Positions 29,573-36,307 of a stretch of DNA of 44,869 nt are shown piece by piece. The stretch's first letter is position 1. Each line of letters opens with the position of its first letter. The notes beneath the pieces are model-generated. The model was not told the DNA's origin, ran no database searches, and worked only from the letters and a program-made list of their open reading frames with translations. Source of the DNA: Caloramator sp. (GTDB lineage: Bacteria; Bacillota; Clostridia; Clostridiales; Caloramatoraceae); contig JAOAAJ010000034.1 of assembly GCA_026418935.1 (NCBI GenBank), positions 1 to 44,869 of the forward strand. The letters run 5' to 3'. Made by a program: the position numbers and the translations under genes.

Positions 29573-30644
29573 ATTTTAAATATATAGCAATTGCCTTTGC
29601 AATTATTTTACTTGATCTCACCGCTTCATCTAATGAATTAAGGTTAGAACCTACTTCAAGTAAAACCATTTTATCAGATAAATCTTGATTATATTTTGCA
29701 TTTTGCTTAACTATACCTCTGCTAAAATTAGGATACATATTATTTATTATAGTATTTAATTTTTCTGCTTTATCATAATTAGCTTTATAATTTTTATTTT
29801 TTGCACCTACTACAAACATTGGTCTTGCATATCTTTCTTCATTTATAATAACAGTTGTTTTGCTTGATGAAGTAGTTGCATCTCTATGTAAATCTATAAT
29901 TATTTTTAAACTTGGATACTTTTTTAAATAAGCAGAAACTGTGGGCCTTGATTTTTCATATCCCTTTTCTCTTGTGGGTAAATCATGTATTGTTATGTCG
30001 TGAACCACTGCAATACCATATTTTTCTTCTAACTCCTTTTTAAGCTCTTCACCAACCTTAACAATATTTAGATTATAATCAGTTGTAAAATTTCTATCCT
30101 TTGAATTGTTAGGATTAAAACTTTCAGTTGTATGTGTATGAAAAATCAAAACAAGCGGTTTGCCCTTATCTATCTTTTTCTTTTCCACATCATTTTTATC
30201 ATTAGGTTTAACAACAGTTATTGAATCATTATCCTTTTTGGTAGGCTCTTTAGGTTCTTCTATGTCAATATCATTTTCGTTTTGCTCTTTTTTATCATTA
30301 TCAGCTACAATGATTACTGGATTGTCATGATTAGTAAATAGATTTGATATATCAATATATCCAATCAAAGGTATCTGGGTTTCAAAATAGCTTGTTGGAT
30401 CTTCTATATCTACACCAATTATATGTTTTAAAATCAAAGGAAATAAATTAACTTTATCTTCATCTTCAATATTTTTATATATATAATCCATTGTACTGTT
30501 TGATTTACTAATTGTACTAATATAAAAGCTATTAAAGTACAAATTTTTTGCCAACATTATAGGCGAAAATATAGATATAGAAAGCCAAATCAACAATAAA
30601 ATATAAATAATATTTAGTATAATTATCTCATATCTTTTTTTCAT
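29571..30644 (-). CDS. spoIIP: Stage II sporulation protein P
   Basis: Membrane-anchored peptidoglycan amidase and endopeptidase of the SpoIID-SpoIIM-SpoIIP engulfment machine. An N-terminal membrane anchor (YEIILNIIYILLLIWLS) is followed by a low-complexity acidic linker rich in D, E, K and N (about residues 110-155). The catalytic domain has LVLIFHTHTTESFNP and IIIDLHRDA, holding the conserved zinc-site histidines and glutamate. The C-terminal part ends in LLEVGSNLNSLDEAVRS. At 357 residues it is a normal length. It lies 58 bp after gpr, and gpr-spoIIP is a common clostridial and bacillar order. Confidence 0.94.
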   Translation of the reverse strand: MKKRYEIIILNIIYILLLIWLSISIFSPIMLAKNLYFNSFYISTISKSNSTMDYIYKNIEDEDKVNLFPLILKHIIGVDIEDPTSYFETQIPLIGYIDISNLFTNHDNPVIIVADNDKKEQNENDIDIEEPKEPTKKDNDSITVVKPNDKNDVEKKKIDKGKPLVLIFHTHTTESFNPNNSKDRNFTTDYNLNIVKVGEELKKELEEKYGIAVVHDITIHDLPTREKGYEKSRPTVSAYLKKYPSLKIIIDLHRDATTSSSKTTVIINEERYARPMFVVGAKNKNYKANYDKAEKLNTIINNMYPNFSRGIVKQNAKYNQDLSDKMVLLEVGSNLNSLDEAVRSSKIIAKAIAIYLK

Positions 30645-30702
30645 TCCCTCATCCCCTTTGTAAATAACCTCTTAAAAATATATTATTTTTTACTCTAAAA
30701 TA

Positions 30703-31680
30703 TTACTGAAGGTATTTATTTAAATCTTCCTTATCAAGGGATGGATGTAGTGCTAAATTTATTGAATTAGCTATTATTTTTGACATATCATCTATTAATG
30801 CATCTATTTCCTTCGGAGTTACCATTAAATCACTTATGTATGGACTTAAAATCTCTTTTATTAAAATATATTTTTCATTTTTATCAACTTTTTTAACTAT
30901 ATCATAAAACTCTTTATTATCCTTACTCTGCTTTATCAATTCATCTATAATCATATCAATTGTATCATTTGCCATTGTAGCTGCATCAACCACGGTTGGT
31001 ACACCAATTGCGATTACAGGTACTCCTAAAGTATCTTTATTTAGAGCCATTCTTTTATTTCCAACACCCGAACCCGGTCCAATGCCTGTATTTCCTATTT
31101 GAATAGTAGATGCAACTCTCTCCATCTTTCTTGACGCTAATGCATCTATTGCTATAACATAATTAGGTTTAACCTTTGAAATTACACCCTGTATTATTTC
31201 TGCTGTTTCAATACCTGTTAAACCTAAAACCCCTGGTGCTAATGCACAAACTGGATTTATTCCTTCATCAATATGCTCAGGCATTAATTGTTTTAAATGC
31301 CTTGTAATTAGTAATTTAGAAACTACCTTTGGACCTAAGGCATCGGGAGTTACATTCCAATTTCCTAAACCTGCAACTAAAACTGTATCCCCATCCTTGA
31401 TTCCTATCATGCTTTCTAATTCTTTAGCTAAAACCTCACTTATTTTATCATGTGCCTCAGCATCATAGTGTTTTATCCCAGGAATCTCTATTGTTACATA
31501 CCTGCCTATTTCTTTGCCCATTATTTTTGCACCACGTTCATCCTTTATTTCAACAACAGTAACAGAAACATCCTCATAAGGCTTTTTTACATCAACTTCA
31601 ACCCCAGGAACTTCTGTATTATTATCCTTTTTATAAATTTCTCTTGCCTCAACAGCTAAATCAGTTCTAATATTTATCAC
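30703..31680 (-). CDS. gpr: Germination protease GPR
   Basis: Endopeptidase that degrades small acid-soluble spore proteins (SASP) in the first minutes of germination. It is made as a zymogen in the forespore and removes its own short propeptide. The N terminus is INIRTDLAVEAREIY, a conserved family start, and later conserved blocks are VAGLGNWNVTPDALGPKV and IGNTGIGPGSGVGNKR. At 325 residues it is family length. The longest frame reaches 31713, but GGAGGG lies inside it and precedes a GTG at 31680 by six nucleotides. It is transcribed divergently from rpsT. Expression in other spore formers is from a sigma-G promoter; I could not place one here with confidence. Confidence 0.95.
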   Translation of the reverse strand: MINIRTDLAVEAREIYKKDNNTEVPGVEVDVKKPYEDVSVTVVEIKDERGAKIMGKEIGRYVTIEIPGIKHYDAEAHDKISEVLAKELESMIGIKDGDTVLVAGLGNWNVTPDALGPKVVSKLLITRHLKQLMPEHIDEGINPVCALAPGVLGLTGIETAEIIQGVISKVKPNYVIAIDALASRKMERVASTIQIGNTGIGPGSGVGNKRMALNKDTLGVPVIAIGVPTVVDAATMANDTIDMIIDELIKQSKDNKEFYDIVKKVDKNEKYILIKEILSPYISDLMVTPKEIDALIDDMSKIIANSINLALHPSLDKEDLNKYLQ

Positions 31681-31745
31681 ATTAATCCCTCCTTTAGTAT
31701 TTAGTATATACATACAAATTTTTTTTATTTTTATTTTAAATTTAC

Positions 31746-31774
31746 TTGCTTATTTTAAATCATAATGATATAAT
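31746..31774 (+). promoter_or_regulatory. Promoter of rpsT
   Basis: TTGCTT (31746-31751), a 17-bp spacer and TATAAT (31769-31774), the latter preceded by TGA, lie upstream of an untranslated leader of about 80 nt. The leader holds a 5-bp hairpin, CGAAC (31785-31789) with GTTCG (31795-31799), and is unusually GC-rich for this genome. It could carry an S20 autoregulatory site. Confidence 0.7.
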
Positions 31775-31859
31775 ACAATCGTTACGAACAAACAGTTCGC
31801 CGTGTCCCCAAACTGCTGTAATGTCCCACTTACTAAAATATTTCAGGAGGGATATTAAA

Positions 31860-32126
31860 ATGGCAAATATTAAGTCAGCTATTAAAAGAATAAGAGTTAC
31901 TGAAAGAAGAACTCTAAGAAACAAAATGGTAAAGTCAGCTGTTAAAACTGCTATAAAGAAATTTGAATTAGCACTAAACAGCGGCAATATCGACGAAGCA
32001 AAGGTTTTATATGCAGAAGCAGTTAAAGCACTTGATAAGGCTGCAGCAAAAGGTGTAATACATAAAAATGCTGCATCAAGAAAGAAGTCAAGACTTACTG
32101 TAAAGCTAAACAAAGCCCTTGCATAA
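31860..32126 (+). CDS. rpsT: 30S ribosomal protein bS20
   Basis: Small basic ribosomal protein that binds 16S rRNA early in 30S assembly. It is 88 residues and starts [17 protein letters not shown]. The family's three-helix pattern, rich in lysine and alanine, is complete ([45 protein letters not shown]). CAGGAGGG precedes the ATG at 31860; the frame continues upstream to 31746 but that part is the promoter and leader. It is a single-gene plus-strand unit between gpr and holA, a conserved Firmicute setting. Confidence 0.97.
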   Translation: MANIKSAIKRIRVTERRTLRNKMVKSAVKTAIKKFELALNSGNIDEAKVLYAEAVKALDKAAAKGVIHKNAASRKKSRLTVKLNKALA

Positions 32127-32158
32127 TAAAAACACCCTTTTGGGTGTTTTTATTATGC
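32121..32158. terminator. Shared bidirectional terminator of rpsT and holA
   Basis: GCATAATAAAAACACCC (32121-32137) and its exact complement (32142-32158) form a 17-bp perfect stem with the loop TTTT. The inner base pairs are GC and the outer ones A/T, so each strand ends in a U-tract. Both genes end in GCA TAA within the stem, so the same palindrome supplies both last codons. Confidence 0.9.
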
Positions 32159-33139
32159 ACATAATTCTATTATTAAATTTTCAATAGCAACTGTAGAATT
32201 TAGCTCCCCTTGTTTTATCTTTAAATCATATTCATAGCATTTTTTTATATTTTTTTTCAAATCCTTTAATTCGTATTTTTTAATCCACTTCAAATAATTT
32301 TTAAGTGCAAAATCTCTAATATTATATTTTTTTACTACATCATTGTAATTTTCTATATAAATTTTTAACAAGTACATAATTTTAAAATTTCTAAATATCA
32401 TACTCAAAATCATAAGTTCTTCTTCTCCTTGAAGAATCATTTGATTATAAACTTTTATTGCATCATCAATTTCCTTAATTGTAATATAATCTAAAAGTCT
32501 AAAAACATTATTTTCAATACTTTTAGATATAATTATTTCTATATCCGTTTTATCAACTGTTTTCTTATCTCCTAAATAATCAACTAATTTTTTTAATTCT
32601 AAATCAATATTTTCATTTGAAAGCGCAAGTTCTGATGTTAAATATAATAAGTTTGACTTTGTAATTGTTTTATTTTCTTTAATTAAATAGTTTTGAATAT
32701 ATTCTTGAAGGTTCTCTCCCTTTAATTTTTTATATTCTATAACCATTCCATTTGTCTTAAATAACTTATATAAGTTACCGATTTTATCAATGTTTGTATA
32801 GCTTGACAATAGCAAAATATTTGTATTAGGTATTTTATTTAAATATTTTACAAGATCATTTGAAAGTGCATTATTTTCAAATATATAATTAGCATTTTTT
32901 ATATGTATTAGCCTCTTATCTGACATAAAAGGAGTAGTTTCGCAGGCATTAATTATAGACTCTATATTTACACTTTCACCATCCATAATCAATATATTTA
33001 ATTCTTTAAACTGTGTAATCAAATCATATACTAAATCAATAGTATTATTTATTATGGATTTTTCTTGTCCATATACTAAAATTAATGATTTTATATTTTT
33101 AATATTCTTTTTAAAATCATCAAAATTATTTAATTCCAC
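32153..33139 (-). CDS. holA: DNA polymerase III delta subunit
   Basis: Clamp-loader delta subunit, which opens the beta sliding clamp. The divergent AAA+-like N-terminal domain (SLILVYGQEKSIINNTIDLV) lacks a working Walker A site, as is normal for delta. The family motif TPFMSDKRLIHIKNANYIF is present. The helical lid and C-terminal collar domain follow, ending VAIENLIIELCA. At 328 residues it is normal. The start is GTG, with AGGATGAT upstream. It lies 15 bp after comEC; comEC-holA-rpsT is a common neighbourhood. Confidence 0.93.
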   Translation of the reverse strand: MELNNFDDFKKNIKNIKSLILVYGQEKSIINNTIDLVYDLITQFKELNILIMDGESVNIESIINACETTPFMSDKRLIHIKNANYIFENNALSNDLVKYLNKIPNTNILLLSSYTNIDKIGNLYKLFKTNGMVIEYKKLKGENLQEYIQNYLIKENKTITKSNLLYLTSELALSNENIDLELKKLVDYLGDKKTVDKTDIEIIISKSIENNVFRLLDYITIKEIDDAIKVYNQMILQGEEELMILSMIFRNFKIMYLLKIYIENYNDVVKKYNIRDFALKNYLKWIKKYELKDLKKNIKKCYEYDLKIKQGELNSTVAIENLIIELCA

Positions 33140-33154
33140 TTCGCATCATCCTTT

Positions 33155-35245
33155 TTATCTATATGATTTTATATTATATTTATAACCATCTGTCTTTACT
33201 TGTATTGTACTATCTCTATCTGTTCTATAATATTTTATACTATTCTCTTCTAACAAATCAATAACCTCTTTAGCCGGATGATTAAAATTATTTTTGCCTA
33301 CAGTAAATATGGAGTTTTGTATTTTTAAGTTTCTTAATATTTCATCATTAAAGGAATATCTTGAACCATGATGTGGCATTTTCACTATTTCAAACTCTCC
33401 TATTATTTTTTGCATTAGAGACAGTTCTGCATCAGCTGTAAGTAGGAAATCAAATTCTTTATACCTACCTATTATTACTAAACAATTCTCATTAACATTT
33501 TCACTCTGTTCTGATTCATTAGATATTATATTAAGCTCAACCCCATCAACTACTAATTTATCATTATTTTTTAATTCAATGAATTCTTTATTATTGGGCT
33601 GATATGCGAATTTTGAATCTACCTTTAGATTATCTACAATGTATTGTAATCCACCAGCATGGTCATTATGAAAATGAGTAATTATTAAAACATCAATGCT
33701 TTTATAGCCTTTCTTTTTAATAAAAGGTACAACTCTCTTTTGTGCCATATTATATCCATTTATATTTCCTCCAGTATCTATTAATATTGTCTTTTTATTA
33801 GGTGTTTCAATAAATATAGAATCTCCTTGACCTACATCTATAAAGCTAATTATTAGTTGATTACTTGGATAAAAATTGAATAGCAAAGCTATTGATAAAA
33901 TAATTAGCATTAATTTTCTTAAATTATGGTTTACTTTTATTAAATTAAATGATAAAAATATAATCAAGTAACTTATTATAAGCATACATAAAGAAAAATT
34001 AGGAACATATAAATTTATGTTTATTACTTTTAAAAAATGTACCAACTTTATAAATATTTCTCCTAAAACTATCACAGGGTATAAAACTATCTGTAGGTTT
34101 ATTAACGAAAATATTATAAAGGTTATTATGGTAATTATTGTTATAAAAGCTACCAAAAATGAAATAAGTAAATTTGTTAAAACAGAAAATATAGAAACAT
34201 ATCCATTTAAGTATAATATAATTGGCATAGAAAATATAAAAGCGGATAAATTAATAGCTATTCTTTTATCTATCCTCTGCTTCAAAATTGGTGTAAGTGT
34301 TATTATGCCAAAGGTTGATGCAATAGATAATATAAACCCAATATCATAAACAATATATACATTGCTTGCAGTCATTAAAATAAAGGTAGTAACTAAAATA
34401 TTTAGCGAGTTGGGATATTTTTTTAAAATTTGTGCTAAAGTTGCTAAAAAAATCATTATAAATGCTCTAACAGCAGAATGTGAGAAATTGGCCAAAACAA
34501 CATAGCTATAAGTAAAAAATAATAAAAAGGTATATCTAATTTTGAAGTTTGATGAAAATAGTATTAGCGTAAACAAAGCTAAAATTCCAAGATGGCTTCC
34601 TGAGACAGCCACTATATGGCTTATGTTTAATTCCTTTAAAATATCCTTTGTATATACATCTAACCCCTCTGTATCTCCTGTAAGAAAACCATTTATTAAA
34701 GCTCCTGAATTTCTATCAATTCTAATTAGCTGCCTTTTAAAATTATTACTTATTCTGTATAATCCTATAATTAAGCCTCGATTTGCTCCTATCTTTTTTA
34801 ATTCTTTTACTTTAATATAAGCATTTAAATTTTTACTATATATTTTATTAACATTTATCTCCTTTATAATTTTACCTGTAAATTTTACTTCATCCCCTAC
34901 AGATAAATTTTTATTGCTATCAAAATATAACTTTAAAACATATTTTTTATTCTTAATAATGCAACTTTTATAATCTAATGAAACATTAGTTATAACACCT
35001 GTAAAATTATCAGTCTTTTCTATTTGCTCCAATTTACTTTTGAAAGTATAAGATGAAATAAACGCAGCAAATAAACCTAACAATAAAAATAAAATAAATA
35101 TATGTAAATCCTTTTTATAAATAATTATATAAACGAAAAATAGTGCAACAGCTGTTGCACTTACATATAGACCATACTCCTCTAAAAATAAAAATATACC
35201 TAATATATATGGTATAATGCATCTTATCAAAACACTTTTAAACAT
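33155..35245 (-). CDS. comEC: DNA uptake channel protein ComEC/Rec2
   Basis: Membrane channel for single-stranded DNA in natural transformation. It has an N-terminal membrane pair with an OB-fold domain (about residues 75-155), then a competence domain of roughly eight to ten membrane helices. That domain contains GFLTGDTEGLD and the signature ISHIVAVSGSHLGI. A C-terminal metallo-beta-lactamase domain has FIDVGQGDSIFI and THFHNDHAGGL, with intact metal ligands, later ADAELSLMQ and PHHGSRYSF. At 696 residues all three parts are present. Whether the organism is competent cannot be told, since comEC is widely kept in non-competent clostridia. Confidence 0.93.
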   Translation of the reverse strand: MFKSVLIRCIIPYILGIFLFLEEYGLYVSATAVALFFVYIIIYKKDLHIFILFLLLGLFAAFISSYTFKSKLEQIEKTDNFTGVITNVSLDYKSCIIKNKKYVLKLYFDSNKNLSVGDEVKFTGKIIKEINVNKIYSKNLNAYIKVKELKKIGANRGLIIGLYRISNNFKRQLIRIDRNSGALINGFLTGDTEGLDVYTKDILKELNISHIVAVSGSHLGILALFTLILFSSNFKIRYTFLLFFTYSYVVLANFSHSAVRAFIMIFLATLAQILKKYPNSLNILVTTFILMTASNVYIVYDIGFILSIASTFGIITLTPILKQRIDKRIAINLSAFIFSMPIILYLNGYVSIFSVLTNLLISFLVAFITIITIITFIIFSLINLQIVLYPVIVLGEIFIKLVHFLKVININLYVPNFSLCMLIISYLIIFLSFNLIKVNHNLRKLMLIILSIALLFNFYPSNQLIISFIDVGQGDSIFIETPNKKTILIDTGGNINGYNMAQKRVVPFIKKKGYKSIDVLIITHFHNDHAGGLQYIVDNLKVDSKFAYQPNNKEFIELKNNDKLVVDGVELNIISNESEQSENVNENCLVIIGRYKEFDFLLTADAELSLMQKIIGEFEIVKMPHHGSRYSFNDEILRNLKIQNSIFTVGKNNFNHPAKEVIDLLEENSIKYYRTDRDSTIQVKTDGYKYNIKSYR

Positions 35246-35255
35246 AAATTACCTC

Positions 35256-35513
35256 TTATTGTCTTTTTGCATTTCCAATATATTTAAGATCTGCCTCTAT
35301 GTTTATAATATGAGCATTTCTATTATGATTTATGTTTATATTTTGTGGTTCACCATCATCCTGATGTATTTTCAGATAGTGATTTAATATTTCCGATGCT
35401 ATATTTTCTGATACATTATCATATACTAAAAAGTACTCCTTTTCTGGTATTTGTAGAGAAAGGTGATATACTCCATCTTTAACCGTTCTCGTTTCTCTTG
35501 ATTCATTAAACAT
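35256..35513 (-). CDS. Uncharacterised 85-residue protein upstream of comEC
   Basis: I do not recognise a named family. It is a short, soluble, mixed alpha/beta protein with no signal peptide, no membrane helix and no cysteine. The N-terminal half is strand-rich (DGVYHLSLQIPEKEYFLVYD), then comes an amphipathic helix (SENIASEILNHYLKIHQ) and an asparagine/histidine-rich segment (NININHNRNAHIINIE). The ATG is well placed after AGGAGG. It ends 10 bp before comEC and is probably cotranscribed with comEC and holA. A 31-bp inverted-repeat element lies just upstream. Real by its ribosome binding site and placement; function unknown. Confidence 0.75.
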   Translation of the reverse strand: MFNESRETRTVKDGVYHLSLQIPEKEYFLVYDNVSENIASEILNHYLKIHQDDGEPQNININHNRNAHIINIEADLKYIGNAKRQ

Positions 35514-35525
35514 ATTATCGCCTCC

Positions 35526-35556
35526 TATGTTAATAGCTATTTAAAGTATTAACATA
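35526..35556. promoter_or_regulatory. 10-bp inverted repeat before the 85-residue gene and comEC
   Basis: TATGTTAATA (35526-35535) and TATTAACATA (35547-35556) form a perfect 10-bp inverted repeat with an 11-bp spacer, directly upstream of the AGGAGG of the next gene. A TATAAT on the minus strand at 35568-35573 could be the -10 element, putting the repeat at the start of the transcript. Either an operator or a 5' mRNA hairpin is possible; no known regulator consensus was matched. Confidence 0.5.
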
Positions 35557-35573
35557 TTTTTTCTTAATTATAC

Positions 35574-35607
35574 AAAATAAAGAGGATGACTTAACATCCT
35601 CTTTATT
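35574..35607 (-). terminator. Terminator after the ECF S-component gene
   Basis: AATAAAGAGGATG (35576-35588) and CATCCTCTTTATT (35595-35607) form a perfect 13-bp stem with a 6-nt loop, including the stop codon of the upstream gene. On the minus strand TTTATTTTG follows. Confidence 0.85.
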
Positions 35608-36115
35608 GTTGATTTATTAATTTGAACTTTGTCTTTTTTATAGCCAGAATAACTGGTACTGATACAAAAGCACTTACTAATCCTTGAATTAAATCTCCTG
35701 TTATAAAAGATTCAAAGGCACCCGCATAGCCAGTCATAAAATAATTAAAAATAAAATATCCAGCCATCATCTCTGAAGCAGCAATAAGCCCAGCTATAAA
35801 TGTAGCAATCGTAGTTTCTTGTTTTAGTTTTTCATAAATCAATGCAAATAAAAGACCTTCAACACCTTTTATTACAAATGTTGCAGGTGCATAAATGAAA
35901 TATCCACCTAATAAATCTGCCAACATTGAACCTAATCCACCTGCTATAAAACCATATTTTCTTCCTAAAATTGCAGCAATAACAAAAATCATAATATCTC
36001 CAAAATTTGTATAACCTTTTACTGTTGGAATTCTTATAATCATTGTACATACAGTAACTAATGCAATGGCCATAGAAAGTGTCACGATTTTAGATACTTT
36101 TTGATTGTTATTCAA
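35603..36115 (-). CDS. ECF transporter S component, substrate unassigned
   Basis: A 170-residue integral membrane protein with five or six hydrophobic helices, of the substrate-binding (S) component type used by energy-coupling-factor vitamin transporters. The central motif GFIAGGLGSMLADLLGGYF followed by APATFVIKGVEGLLFALI is typical of the riboflavin/HmpT-like S-component families. No vitamin can be named from sequence, and there is no riboswitch in its leader. No EcfA or EcfT gene is in the window, so it probably shares a module encoded elsewhere. The longest frame runs to 36193 but overlaps the -35 element; AAAGGGGG points to the TTG at 36115. Confidence 0.82.
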   Translation of the reverse strand: MNNNQKVSKIVTLSMAIALVTVCTMIIRIPTVKGYTNFGDIMIFVIAAILGRKYGFIAGGLGSMLADLLGGYFIYAPATFVIKGVEGLLFALIYEKLKQETTIATFIAGLIAASEMMAGYFIFNYFMTGYAGAFESFITGDLIQGLVSAFVSVPVILAIKKTKFKLINQQ

Positions 36116-36172
36116 TTTAATTCCCCCTTTATAATTGTTTCGATACACTTTAAATATAATATATTTTTTTAT

Positions 36173-36200
36173 ATAATACACTTTTAATAACAATTGTCAA
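36173..36200 (-). promoter_or_regulatory. Promoter of the ECF S-component gene
   Basis: On the minus strand, TTGACA (36195-36200), a 16-bp spacer and TATTAT (36173-36178) lie about 58 bp before the TTG start. Two copies of AAAGTGTAT occur on the minus strand around and after the -10. Their meaning is unclear. Confidence 0.6.
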
Positions 36201-36270
36201 TACTTAATTTTTACTTTATAAAAAATTTATAACACCAATAAATTAATATATAATTATTAAGATTTCTTTT

Positions 36271-36307
36271 AGAAAAAAGCCTAAGGTTTTTCTCCTTAGG
36301 CTTTTTT
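36271..36307 (-). terminator. Terminator after the P-type ATPase gene
   Basis: AAAAAAGCCTAAGG (36273-36286) pairs with CCTTAGGCTTTTTT (36294-36307) in a 14-bp perfect stem with a 7-nt loop. The stem includes the end of the ATPase gene and ends in a U-rich tract on the minus strand. Confidence 0.85.

Noticed and set aside
31681-31740. Possible sigma-G promoter before gpr (TATACTA as -10)
   Set aside because: The -10 is reasonable but no acceptable -35 lies at the right distance.
31746-31859. N-terminal extension of bS20
   Set aside because: The region contains the promoter and leader, and the normal S20 N terminus starts at 31860.
36116-36270. A vitamin riboswitch before the ECF S component
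   Set aside because: The leader is short and very AT-rich, with no conserved THI, FMN, cobalamin or preQ1 motif.
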